Assembly (NCBI GenBank): GCA_002224055.1
Contig: AZLU01000066.1
Coordinates: 117,712 to 181,711, forward strand
Reading direction: 5' to 3'
Length of the DNA stretch: 64,000 bases
Source of the DNA: Pezizomycotina sp. ARF18
Lineage: Eukaryota; Ascomycota
Of the stretch, positions 38,139-50,284 are shown in pieces; position 1 is the stretch's first letter, and every line of letters starts with the position of its first letter. The translations under genes and the position numbers were made by a program. Under the pieces are notes generated by a model that was not told the DNA's origin, did not search any database, and worked only from the letters and a program-made list of their open reading frames with translations.

Positions 38139-39852
38139 ATGCCTAGACGACCAACACTTGTTGCTGCGGGCATCACGCTCCTTCTCGCTCTATCAGAAAT
38201 CACAAGCGTCTCTGCGCATCATCTGTCAATAGGCCGCAGACATGGACATCACATGCATAGGAGGAGGATGTCTCAGCCACCGTTCAGTCCGGAGATACTA
38301 CGTCAATGCTACCGCCGGGGATAGTGGAGTAACCGTTTCGGTCGACACTGCCAATACAAACACCGATGCGAATGCTGCTGACGCTGTCGGCGGAACCACG
38401 GGGAACGGAGGACAATATCCTGGTGGCGGTAGTTCACCACCATCGACTGGAGGAAGTGGCAGCGGGGGAGGACATCATCATGGTGGTGGAAATGGAGGTG
38501 GAAGCGGAGGCGGTAGCGGTGATGGTGGTGGTGGTGGTCGCGGGTCTTGCCAATTCCCGACTGATGCTGGTCTCGTCGCCGTTACACCTGACAGAGGAAT
38601 GCCGGATGGGCCCTCCCTCCCGACCAGCCTTGCAAACCTGGAATGTACTGCCCTTACGCTTGCCCCCCTGGACAGGTCTCGATGCAGTGGGATCCGAAGG
38701 CGACATCTTATACTACCCTCAGTCGATGAATGGTGGACTTTACTGCGACATGAGCGGAAATATTCAGAAACCTTTCGACAGGCCATATTGCCAGGACGGT
38801 GCTGGTACGTTCCTTGCGGAGAGCAGTTGCGACGGCGAAGTCGCCATTTGCCAGACGGTCCTTCCGGGGCGTGAGGACATGCTCATCCCCACTTCCGTCC
38901 GGGATGACTCGGTAGTTCTGGCTGTCCCTAACCCAGACTACTGGGCTTCTACTGCCGCTCAGTAAGTAGTCTTATTCCAAGGTAGAAAAGAAACCTAATC
39001 ATAGTCAGTTTTGCTAACATAGAATAATATTTAGTTTTTATATCAATCCTCCTGGCGTTACGACTTCACAGGGTTGTGTCTGGGGTGACGTTTCCAAACC
39101 TTGGGGAAACTGGTCTCCTTATGTCGCCGGTGCTAACCAGGCTGCGAACGGCGATACTTTTGTCAAGATTGGTTGGAATCCTATTTACCTCGAGCCGTCC
39201 TGTTCGTTTAGAAACACAAAGCCTCAATTCGGTGTGAGGATTGAGTGTGTCGGCGATGGCTGCAACGGATGCCCCTGTGAAATTGATCCTTCCAAGCACG
39301 CTGTCAACGAGGTTACTGGCGGAGCCGGCGCCGGTGCTGGTGGTGCAAACTTCTGCGTTGTCACCGCTCCCAAAGGTACCAAGGCGAAGCTTGTGGTGTT
39401 CCCGGTCGGAGGTGCTCCTAAGAGGTCCGCCCCCTCGGCATCGCCTCCGCCGTCGCCTTCGTCAAGTCCTTCTTATGTCCCCCACCGCCTCCTGCCGATA
39501 CGACTACCGCGGAATCTTCCAGCTCCAGTTCCAGCTCCAGTTCCAGTTCCAGTTCCAGTTTCAGCTCCAGTTCCAGCTCCAGCTCTAGTTCCGAGGAGGC
39601 CGCACCGACTTTGAATTATCAGGCACTTGTTTACAATGGCACCTTCAGCAATTCCCTGTCGTTCCTGCCTCTACCGCTGAGTCTTCTTCGTACGGTGGTA
39701 GCAGTAGTTCACAATCGTCAGCTCCTTCGGCTCCCGCTGCTGCTGCTGTTCCCCAGCCCAGTGAGCAGGAAGCTAAGGCATCGTCAACATCTTTCTCGAT
39801 AATTACTGTCATCTGTGGAAGTTTGCTATCACTACTGCCAATGTTCCTGTAA
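38139..39852 (+). CDS. SUN-family (GH132) cell-wall protein with GPI-like tail
   Basis: Secreted beta-glucan-associated wall protein of the SUN group (Sim1/Uth1/Nca3/Sun4 relatives). A signal peptide MPRRPTLVAAGITLLLALSE starts at 38139. A His/Arg-rich segment and a long Gly/Ser/His linker (GGGHHHGGGNGGGSGGG) follow. The conserved domain begins GSCQFPTDAGLVAVTP and contains QPCKPGMYCPYACPPGQVSM with the family's C-x5-C-x3-C spacing, then SMNGGLYCDMSGNIQKPF and ICQTVLPG. Intron 38962-39034 is followed by FYINPPGV, GCVWGDVSKPWGNWSPYVAG and FVKIGWNPIYLEPS. A poly-Ser stretch (TCC/AGC/AGT codons, 39517-39600) and a hydrophobic end FSIITVICGSLLSLLPMFL close the protein. That end resembles a GPI-attachment signal. 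Frame slips near 38600 (GGAATG, one A short) and near 38712 break the open frame. The N-terminal part before the Cys domain also changes frame. Confidence 0.92.
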
Positions 39853-41357
39853 CAATAATTTTTCTCTCTTGTCGAAATACTTCATGTCTCTTTCTTTCTA
39901 TTTCTCTCCTGTAAATCTTTTTTTGTTTCTAGGTCTCGTTCTCTTTCCCTTATGGAAATTCAATCTTTTGCTCTATTTTCAAGATTCCAGACAAGATTAC
40001 CCAATTTTTGCTTGTAATATTCCTCTTTTTCTCTTTTCCTTTTGATATTCTTCCTTCCATTTTTTTTCTTTTTGCTTTTTGGCTTGGTGAACCTGCTTAC
40101 TATTTACTAACGGGGCCCCATTCTCCTTCTCGGTATCGATTTTGACGTTATCGCTTTTCGTGCTCCCCTTTTTTTTTTTTCTTTCTTGTATACTCCTTTT
40201 GACCCTCTACTTCTTTCCTATCCCATGTCTTGCGCCATCGCGCGCGCATTGGGATGGGAACTCGATGTTGCCTCCAGCGTCACACCGGTGCCGCTGACTT
40301 TTTTTTCATTCATCGTTACGAAGCGTTAATGTTGTACTCGATACCTTTGTTGTTTGGTCGTCTTTTCGACTTGGATTAGACCGCCATATACCCCCTTGTT
40401 TTCTCGCTACCTTTGCTCCTCTTGCTCTCTCCTTTGAAAACCAACCCTCAATGTCTCTCTCCTGTAACATTAGCCACACAAGAATCGACAATGTAAATTT
40501 AATTATGTCCTAAATAAAATATGTAACGAGATTATTCTTTTATGTTTTTTAATCTTTAAAATAAACAAAAATAAAAAAAATAAATAAAGCGCCTTCGGCA
40601 AACGGTGACCTCCACTTTTTCTATTCGTGACGTCGATGTAATTGTATATATAGTTGGAAACAAATCAAAAATTTCTTATTCTGGGGATGCCTCGCAGCCT
40701 TTATACGTCTGCTTGTTTTTAAGTTGGAGTTTCCATGAGCTCAGAGGTCTTATCGGTCGCACACGGAAACTCTCTCTATCTTGCTCCCGTTTTGACACTC
40801 TTGAACATGCATGTATACGAGAGTCTCGGTCAATGCGCATACATATATCCCGCAATACGGGCCCTATAGATAACCGACGGATTTTTTTAGTCCACTGATA
40901 TCGATATATTACACTTTCGATGGATATCTAGCTCCTATATAAATCCAATATCCTAATATAATTCCCAGATAGTTATTCCGCAACAAGTCAATCTGTGTCC
41001 AGAATATAGGTATGAATAAAATATAGAAAACATCCAAATTCATTATTGAATATAGACATACAAAGACAAAGAGTGTTGCGCCAGAGAAGAATAGTATCGC
41101 AATTAGCTAAATTTTTTTTTGGCCTACATGGATAAGAACGTATAAAAAGAAGAAAAAAAAGAGGCGGAGACTCAGGACGTGGGAATGAACCGAAAGAAAA
41201 AAAAAAGGAAAAAACTATAAGCCGGAAACTAAGTAATACAATCTCTAGAAAGGAGAGGAATGAATATATTCCAGTATATGATTAAAAACTGCATGTCATT
41301 TCATCCTTTTTTTCCCTGTCTAGTTGTTTTATACAACGTAATCTCAACAGCATCCAT
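39853..41357. other. Convergent 3' gap, SUN / RAT1
   Basis: About 1.5 kb. The SUN-proximal part is T/C-rich (39860-40200) and the RAT1-proximal part is A-rich on the + strand, as expected for two converging 3' untranslated regions. No gene was recognised. Confidence 0.5.
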
Positions 41358-44300
41358 CTAGGACGCAAAACGTGACGTTTTAGTGCCTGTACGATGACGA
41401 GTAATAATCTCCGCGTCCCTTCCGCCTCCGCCTCGGTTGGAACCGCCCCGACCGCCGCGGCCCCTGTAGGAGTCGCGGTCGCCTGAGCTTCTGTTGTGAT
41501 AATCTCCGCGATCGCGGTCTTCGCGGTATCCAGACCTCCCTCCGCCACCTCCGCCGCCGCCGCCGTTGCCTCCCGGCGGGTAGTATGACTGGTTTTGGTA
41601 CCCGCCGTACTGCTGTTGCTGGTACTGCTGCTGCTGCTGCTGACCAGGCGCGCCGGGATAGCTCTGCTGGCCCGGATAAATCGACTGCTGCTGATAGCCA
41701 GAATAGCCGTACGAGAAGCCACCGTCGAAAGGTTGGTAGCCCGAATAGTTCTGCCCACCCTGTCCTTGCCCTTGCCCGTGCGTGTACGTATTTGAGTACT
41801 GCTGCTGGACTTGGTCAGGCCTTCCGAGAATGTCTGGCGCGGCATGAAAGGCTGCGCCGGCGGGCCGCGAACGCCCGGAGGCGGCGCGTAAGAGATCGGG
41901 CGGTCGTCGCCATAGCCATTCGACCTCCCGCGACCACGTCGTTGTTGTACAGCCTGCCGCGCCGTACGACCTACCGGAGCCTTGCTGCTTGCGCAGTAAG
42001 ATCTCCTTATCGGCCGCGCTGAGTGCCGGCGCGTTGAACTTGACGCCTCTGAGAAGCATGGATTTGTGCGGATGCTTCTTCTTTGGAAGTGAATAGGCGA
42101 CACTAAACGAGAGGACAAAATTAGCACTGAAAAAGCGCTTTGCAAGGAGGCCTTAATAAGGTAGGCGGAGAAGAATGACTTACAACATAGAGCGGTCATC
42201 GTTGATGTCACGGTATACATCCGAGTCGATGCTCATGGGGAATTTTAATGTGCTCCTTGGAAGGAAATCGTCATCCTTCGTGACAATACCGACAAGGCCC
42301 TCGCTAATCCTCGGGTCCAGATTTACCTCTGTTTTTGTAAATTGTTGTCAACTCCACTGCGGTTGCGCATGTATTTTAAAGTTTGATGGAATAAATGTCA
42401 AGTTACCTTTGCGGCCGCTCTTTTTGAGAAGAACTGCGAGGCTAGTTCGTTATATAAAGGATGCGTATCGGAAACGAAGAGGTACTCGTGACCAACACCA
42501 TTCCTGGCGATTTCCTCTGCGCTAACGGTAGGATAAATTTTCTGCACGGCATTGAGAAGGCGATGCTCATCAATGAAAGGCAAGATCACCACGCCTTTGA
42601 TGTAATAAGAGGTCAGCAATGATAAGTTGGAAGGGATTCGAGTCTATAATGCTAGAACATACCCTGCCAGGCAAACTTTTTTGCCGTTGAGATCGACCGG
42701 AAAGTCCTCAGGATAGAAGTCAATGATTTCAGAATCCGGATCAGTCATCAAGTGACGGAACTCCTTCGGGAGATTGTGTTGACTATGAAAATGTTAGCGA
42801 TAAATCGAGATTTGTGTGACACCAAAGGGCATAGTTTACCAACCTTGCAGCAGGCAGGACTCCCATGAGCTGCTCAAAAGGCCTGAACGGCGTCCCCACG
42901 GTGAAATCCATTTTGAGAGATGCCACATCTTTGAATCCTGTGCAAATGGAGCATAATGGTACGGGTAATACCAAGTCCAAGAGGGACATCCCTATAAAAA
43001 TGTCCGTCAGTATCGGAAATTATTAATACTGTAAATATGCGTGCTTAAGGGTAATACCTGATAGTAGTATAAAAGAACCCAACAGAGACCTTCCACGTAG
43101 CTCGCTGCAACACCATGCTGAACTCTAAGTCATCAGGACCTTTTCCAAATTTCTGTTCGTAATAACGGTCACGGTAGCCGGCTCCAGAGTCTATGAATTA
43201 TTAAAGAAAGGTTTAGTGAAATGTATATGGCCGAGAGAAGAGGAGAAAAGGGGTTTCTTACTTGACAGTGTCCACTACTTCGTCAGATGATCGGCAGGCG
43301 TGTTCGGTGCACTTGAGGCTACCGGCGTCGAGTCTTCCTCCATAACATCTGCTTTTCGCTTTGAATGGAGCGGAGTAACAGGTGATGGGCCTGCCTCCTC
43401 AGTAGCTTCCGTATTTGCGTCATCGGGAGCCTCCGCGCTAGGTTCAGCGGTTGAATCGTCAGCTGTGCTCTCCGCAGCAGCGGTCTTCCCCATTAGCTGC
43501 GCTTTTAGGGCAGCCGCCGCACTCTTGTTCGCCATATTCGCCGACTTGATTTCCGATCTATTAACCACGACCTCATGGCTCAACTTTTCAGTGAGCTTGT
43601 TGAAAGCTGTGGCCTTGTTCCCGGCCGCGAAAAGTTGGATGTCAGGAGGAAGTTCACCCGGTGGTCGTTCGCCCTTTCCGCGGTACTTTGGCATATCATT
43701 CCCCAGCGCCGTTACTTTGCCTCCGCTGCTCCTGACGCTGCTCGTTCAGCTTCCGTCGTTTATGAGACTCCTCGCGCCGCTTGAACGTTTCTCGACGCTT
43801 GCGGAATATAGCGTCCTCCTGTTTTGCGAGCCCTTCCAAAATAAGCTGAGCGCGTGAAAGGTCAACCGTACCGTCCCGCGTGACGTAGCCCCCATAACCG
43901 GCAAGTTGTCTCGCCAGATGGCTGTCAATGTGTAGATGCCCTCTTCACGGATTTCTAACGCAGGCAAGTGAGGCAAGAAATCGTTACCGACAAAGAAGCA
44001 CATAAACACCCAGTCGTCTATGGCCCGCTCCAAGTCAAAGGCGAAAGGCAAACCAGGAACTTGCAACTCCACCTCAAGATACTCTCGTAGAACGTCGACG
44101 TGGAGCCAAATAAAAGGTTTCAATTTTGGCGCCACGCTCTTTTCGTCAAACTCGCCGACTTTCTCCTTCGCTTTGCCCGTGCATTCCTCCCACAAGTGGC
44201 CCTTCTGACCGCAGATTGCGCAGACAACAGGCTTAGACGATTGCGCAAACACGTCTTCTCGGAGAACGCGGAAGTGAGGCTCGTGCGTGGCCAGACCAGC

Positions 44301-45338
44301 ATGATGAGATCGGCATCTAACCATAGATGACGTGGCGAGTATTCGGATCATGGTCCGGTGAAGTTCTCTGCGCTCGAATGAACTCCATAATTTTGTGCTC
44401 TCCCTCACCAGGAACAGTAGCATCTGAAATGATGACTTTCATCTAATAATTTCGCAGTTAGCATTCCATAGTAATAACCTTCGGCGTTGACTATAGTCTT
44501 TTCCAAAATTAGCACGAGGAAGTAACGTTACTTCTCCCAGGAGGGATCCGAATTGATTTTGTACGCAACCCAGTACTTGAGCGCAGCCGAAAGGATATCC
44601 ATGAATGGTGTACCTGTGGGAAAGTAGAAGCACAACCAATATTAGCTATGTGTGAGACGCCCAAAGAAGACAAGAATTCTTACCCGGTGTAATCGCGTTG
44701 CTGTCCCAGGTCTTTTTGCCTGCCTCCCTATCGATATTCGTGCCCTTCTGAGCAAGTAGCTTGATAAACTCGGCCACCTGTTCTTCCTTCTCTTTTGCCT
44801 CCTGCGCGGAACGGAAGCGGCGGGACCGCTGCTGGTTCATCTTGGCTCTCGGAGCGACGCCGTCCACCGCAATCATCAAAAGTTTTCGAGGTCGAACCAT
44901 TCCCACAACACGTTCAGTGTACCTGAACACTTCGAGCATCATCTCTTCCTCAGTCTCGGGGCCGGTCGATCTTCGGGGTGCGAGCACGGGTGTACAATGC
45001 CGTTCATATCGAGGTAAAGGTTGTCGAATTCCTATACAATGGTCTCCTTTAGTATCAAACATAAGAGGTAATAATAATAAAAATCTATATTGAGCGCTTG
45101 GTCATTTACCTCTCCATTTGGATTGGGCTTTGTATAATCAACCGGTACCAGTTCCCCGTCGATTTCATCCGGATGCTCTTCTAGCACCGAACTGACAATC
45201 TTGGGATACTTTTGCGATAGCCATCGGAAAAGCGCTGGGACACTAGTAAGAGAAGGATAAATGTTAGTGACCTGTCAAATTATTTTAAAGCAAACAATGC
45301 GAAATGGTCCAATGGAAGAAAGTCATTACTTACCCCAT
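41358..45338 (-). CDS. RAT1: Nuclear 5'-3' exoribonuclease Rat1/XRN2
   Basis: Processive nuclear 5'-3' exonuclease for transcription termination (torpedo), rRNA trimming and RNA surveillance. The first exon is only ATGGG (45334-45338). Intron 45243-45333 follows, then exon 2 restores [20 protein letters not shown], the family N-terminus. Further motifs: [15 protein letters not shown] (acidic active-site region), [20 protein letters not shown], the CCHC knuckle [17 protein letters not shown] that separates Rat1 from cytoplasmic Xrn1, [16 protein letters not shown], the tryptophan-rich [16 protein letters not shown] block on the same strand near 43000, and [13 protein letters not shown]. The tail is Gln/Tyr/Gly-rich, with [18 protein letters not shown] and RGG repeats. 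The stop is uncertain. One frame ends at 41358; another ends [10 protein letters not shown]-stop at 41380 and looks more natural for an RGG tail. Confidence 0.94.
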
Positions 45339-45577
45339 GATCCCTTTCTTGCCGTCCTGCGATTATCCAGGTGATGTTTTCCTCTCTCTTAATCCCTCTT
45401 CCCCCAAAATGAAATTATCCGACTTTCGTAGTTTGGCCCGAAAACGTCAGCGATTCAGTCTGATGCTAAACTAGGTTGTCGCGATCCAGGAATTGTGTAT
45501 CCTGTCCTCTCAATAATCATCTGCGTACAGGAAACTCAGATGAGAAACTCGAGCAAAATGGTGAGATAATTTGTGAA

Positions 45578-45610
<33 letters not shown>

Positions 45611-46509
45611 CGTCGTGTGCGCTGTTGAACTGAACTGGACTATTTCAGATGGCTCCGGGATCCTACCCACTCACCTTTGATGAATGAGTGACTACCGTCA
45701 GGACTGAAATAAAAGATGATAATATTCGATATATAATAGTCGTCGTCCGCTCCGTTGAAGATGGGAATCGGATGGGATACTGATGATTACGTCGATGCTA
45801 TCGATGCTGAACGTATAAGAATAATCGTGGTGAATTTTCTTTGGTGATTCATTCAAAAAAGTAGAGATGGGTTTTTTTTTTTTTTTTTTTTTTGTTCCTG
45901 TCGCTTAAAGGAGAAGAATGAGAGGAAGAGAGAATTTTCTTTTACGGTTTCGGCTTATTTTATTTTATTTTTTTTTTTTTCTTTCTTTCCTTATTTCATT
46001 ATTAATTGGTTATTGCCACTATTAAATTAATTCCCTTTTCACTCTTTCTTCTTCACCCCGGGTACTGCAGGAAAGAAAGGACAGAAAACCCCCGACAGCG
46101 CCGTTAAATTCCAAAACGTCTTTGGGACGACTCCACTGCAGCGAAAAGGAAGGAAGCAGGAAGAAAGGCCATTGGGCTCTTCGAACGCTATAGCATAGCA
46201 TGCCTATCTAAAAAAAAAAAAAAACGGTGATACGGAAACGGAATTCTTCACACGACTGGTCTATGACATCTTGACGAATTCTACCTTGAACATCGTTTCC
46301 TTTCCATTCTATTATAGCAGCTGTTCATTCTATACAAACAAGGAAAACGCGTTAGTTGTATCCACTACCTGGCCGCCAAGATTTCCGTTACAGGCCGGGT
46401 TTATAAACATTTCGAACACACTGGCCAGTTCGCTATTTGCGACCAATAGACAAAGCTCCTCCCTCCTCACACTTCCCTACCAACCACCCAGTCTAGCAGC
46501 CGCTGAGAA
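45339..46509. promoter_or_regulatory. Divergent promoter region, RAT1 / USO1
   Basis: About 1.17 kb between two head-to-head essential genes. It includes T29 (45580-45608), T22 near 45873-45893, a T/A-rich block at 45950-46030 and A14 near 46211-46224. Long poly(dA:dT) tracts disfavour nucleosomes, so one of them could be the shared nucleosome-depleted region (inference). The frame at 46271-46615 overlaps the USO1 start in another frame and is not credible. Confidence 0.45.
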
Positions 46510-49500
46510 ATGGACATGTTTACGGGAATTCTTTCGAACCAGGCGCCGGTCAAACAGACTGCGACGGGCACAATTGCTACGCTATGCGACAGGCTGCAGC
46601 ACGCGACGCTGCTAGAGGATCGCAGGGCTGCGGTGCAAGGGTTGAGAAGTTTTGCTAGGGAATACAGGGAATCTGTGGCTTCGGGTGGCCTGCGCGCTCT
46701 GATCGGAGAACTCGCTAAGGATGCGGAAGACACGGACACGGTGAAGGTGGTTTTAGAGACGATACTAATGCTCTTCGCAAGAGATCAGGCGAACGTCAGT
46801 GTACGGCGCACAAGCTACCTTCAAATTTAACTTTTGTGGGGTTTCTATGAGAAAGGGGGAAATATTCGCTAACTATAAACACATAGACAGAGCAACCCGA
46901 CGACATATCCCTCTGGTTAGCAGATGAGTTTACACAGGTAATTCTAAGCTGACAATCTAAAAATTTGAAAAAAAAAAAATTTTTTTTTTTTTTGCTAATA
47001 CAGCTCCTAGAAACAAGATAACATAAGTCTGCTAATAGACCTGCTCGATACCAACGAGTTCTACTCCCGACTTTATTCCTCCAAATCCTCTCCACCATAA
47101 TGAAACACCGCCCAGATAGAACGAGAGAATGCATCTACACGGCCGTGCATGGTATCGCTCGCCTTGCGGCCGTACTAGAACAACGGCCCGACATGATCCG
47201 GAACGAGATGGTACGAAAACGAGGGCGTCACTCTTCTTACCGCGCTCACGGAGAACAACGTCGATATACAAAAGCTCGTGGCATTCGAGAGCACGTTCGA
47301 GCGGTGCTTCAGCATTATAGAAGCTGAGGGCGGCGTGGATGGAGGTGTAATAGTGCAGGACTGCCTGCAGCTGATATCGAACCTGCTGGCTTTTAACGTC
47401 TCAAACCAGTCGCTCTTCCGGGAAAGCTCCTGTTTCCCACGGCTTGCGAACTTGCTGCGCGTCCAAGGGGAACCGCCGGTTTTCGCGCAGGAATGGCGTA
47501 TCATCAACTTGTGTCACGCTATCGCAATATGTAGACTGTTTGTAGTGCCCGGAGGAACCGGAACGACCGCAAACCAGATATCGTTTTGGAACAATGGTAT
47601 TACGGCAATAATATTGCACTTGGCCTTTAGTGGTGATTCGGACCAGAGCGTAAAAAACGGAGGCCCTCACAGCTTTGGCAGATACCATACGCGCGAACCG
47701 GACCTTCAGCAGAATTTCGCTCAGCTGACGGTCGATTCGCCACTGCACCAGCCGCAGCAGCCAGTACGAATGGTGATGCTCCGGTAGAAATCGAGCAAGT
47801 ATACGTCATAGAGGGATTACTAGACCTCGCCTTGCTGAGCAGTTCCGTTTCGATAACGGCGCTGAACATGCGCATCGCCGCGAGCAAATGTATACAAGCT
47901 ATTTCTTCAATAACCCGCCAATACGGATGCACTTCTTGAATAGAGCAATAGAGGGGTTCTCTAGTGGAACAGGTACGTAACATCGTGAACTCTCGATTTT
48001 AAAAACATATATCTAAAGTTAGACTATGTAGACGAAACGGCGAACATTCTCCTCGCTGATGGAGCTTGATAGCGACTCGAGAGCAGACCCATACAAGACA
48101 TGGCTATCTGGCGTAATATTCTTCCACCTAATATCCGACGATCCGACGCCAAAAAAGTCGCCATGGGCGTTACGAGTGGCAACGAGGAGGAAGGGAGGAG
48201 TCGTAACGGCGATACAGACCTTCTCGGCGAACCTGATAGCCGCCATCCAGCACAACCTCGACGACCGTATATCCGTAGCCTTCCTGATGGCGCTATGCAT
48301 GTGGCTGTTCGACGATCCGGACGCCGTGGACGACTTCCTCAGCGAGTCCTCGAGCGTCGACAGCCTCATTGCGCTCGTGAAGCAGTCGAACAAGGCGGAT
48401 ATCGTGGTCCAGGGCCTGTGCGCTTTCCTGCTGGGTATAATCTACGAGTTCAGCCATAAGGACTCGCCCATAACGCGGGCGAAACTCCACACCAGGCTGT
48501 CAAGTAGTTTAGGCAGGACCTGTACGTCCACAAGCTGGACTGCCTCCGGAAACACCCTTTAATACGGGACTTTGAAGTTTCGGAGGACCTGTACGTGGAT
48601 AAACCGGGCCTGCCCGGGATATTCTTCGACAGCTACTTTGTAGATTTCCTCAAGGATAATTTCAGCCGCGTGTTGCGCGCCATCGACAAGGACCCCGGCG
48701 AAGCCCGCGCAGCAAACGTACGGCGACGAGAGCTTCGGCGGAGATGGTCGAGTCGCTGAAAGCGCAGCTCGAGAGCAAAGAGGACGAGCTGTCAAAGAAG
48801 CAGACCGAATACGTCACGCTCGAGCATCAGTGCTCCCAGCAGGAGGAAGAACTCCGGCGGCTGAGGGAGTCTTCCGCGGCCACGATACAGAAAGTCAGGA
48901 TATCGCGACGAGCCAGATGGCGAAGCTGCGGGACGAGAACGACGCGCTTCAAGATCAGTATACCACCGACATGGCAGCCGAGCGGGAAGCGAACGATAAG
49001 GCGCTGAGAGAGCTGAAAGAAGTAAACGCCAAGGCTCTCAGGGACGTGCAGGAGTCTATGAACAAGGCGCTGAAAGACCAGCAGGAGAGTATGCTGGAGC
49101 AGCAGCGGAAGGCGGTGGAGGTAGCCCGGATGGAGCTCGAGTCGATGCTCCGGACGGACATTGAAGCGGAGAAGCGGATAGGGCAGAATGCGCTACGGGA
49201 GGCGGAATCACGCTTCGAGAGCGAGAAGGAGGCGTGGCGGAGGGAGACGCAAGCGGCGGTCGAAGCGGCACGGAAGGAGGTAAAGCGGCAGTCGACGCGG
49301 CGCAGAAGGAGGCACAAGCGGCAGTAGAGGCGGCGCGGAAGGCGGCGCAGGAGCAGCTTGACATGGCGCTGTCGGAAGAGAAGGGTGCCAGCAAGCAGGC
49401 GATGCGGGATATGGAGGCTAAATTCTCGGAGCAGAAGAGGGCGGCCATCGAGGCTGCCCTTCGCGACGTCACGCAGCAGAAGGATGCAGCGATCGCGAAG

Positions 49501-50284
49501 ATTGAGAACGAGAAGAGCTCGCTGCAGTCGCGGATACAAGAGCTGGAAGCGGATGCCCTGGTATCAGCGGAGGGTCACGAGGAAGAAGCCAATAAGCTCA
49601 GAAGAGATCTCGAGGCCCTGCAGAAGAAGTTCGACGCCGAGGTCAAGAGGCTCAAAGACGAGAACGCAGATCTCAAGAAGAAGCACGAAGCCGAAATCAA
49701 AAAGTCAAGGATGCCGCGAGCGCGAACAAGAAGAACGCCGCCGGTAATGAGAAGAAATTAAGCGACGAGAACAAGAATCTCAAGGACGAGATCGCGAGCT
49801 GAAGAAGAAACACGAAGCCGAACTCAAGAAGGCAAGGGACGACGCAGCTAGCGGCGCCAAGAAGGCATCAACCGGCAACGATAAGAAGCTCACGGACGAG
49901 AACAAGAAGCTAAAGAGCGAACTCGAAGATCTGAAAAAGGAGCACGAAGCTGAAATCAAGAAAATTAAAAGAGGAAGCAGAGTCGCAAAAGGCGAACGGT
50001 GACGAGACAAGAAACTCGAAGAAGAGAACAAAGCCTCAAAGAGACCGTCGCCGAAAAGGAAGAGAAAGCGAAGAACCTGCAAACGGAGCTCGATGATTTG
50101 TTCATGGTGATGAGCGACCTTGAAGATAAGAAGAAAGAGTATAAGGTATGTTCTACATTTATTCCTAAGAAAAATTTTAATGGTCGAAGTAGTATAAATA
50201 CTAACGTGAAACCCGCAGGCTAAACTAAAGGAGATGGGCGGTGAGGTATCTGAAGACGACGAAGAGGAGGAGGAAGATGAATAG
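46510..50284 (+). CDS. USO1: Vesicle tether Uso1/p115
   Basis: Golgin-like tether for ER-to-Golgi vesicles. The start at 46510 gives MDMFTGILSNQAPVKQTATG, then the armadillo-repeat head: TIATLCDRLQHATLLEDRRA, FAREYRESVASGGLRALIGE, then after an intron EQPDDISLWLADEFTQ, LLDTNEFYSRLYS, TRECIYTA, FERCFSIIEAEGGVDGGVIV and CLQLISNLLAFNVSNQSLFR. From about 48740 the sequence is a long coiled coil, rich in Glu, Lys, Ala and Gln, switching frame several times. The tail is DDLFMVMSDLEDKKKEYK, an intron near 50140-50219, then AKLKEMGGEVSEDDEEEEED and a stop, the expected acidic C-terminus. A second early intron (about 46940-47003) contains an A12-T14 run. The 5' end is divergent from RAT1 across about 1.2 kb. 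Confidence 0.94.
46968..46993. repeat. A12-T14 tract in a USO1 intron
   Basis: 12 A followed by 14 T, ending next to the branch-point-like CTAATA and the CAG acceptor of the intron. Confidence 0.9.

Noticed and set aside
41282-42220. 312-codon minus-strand frame
   Set aside because: It overlaps the RAT1 Q/RGG tail in another frame; GC-rich repeats keep it open, and its translation resembles no family.
48955-49539. 194-codon minus-strand frame rich in Arg/Leu/Ser
   Set aside because: Antisense of the USO1 coiled coil; Glu/Lys/Ala/Gln codons read backwards lack stops.
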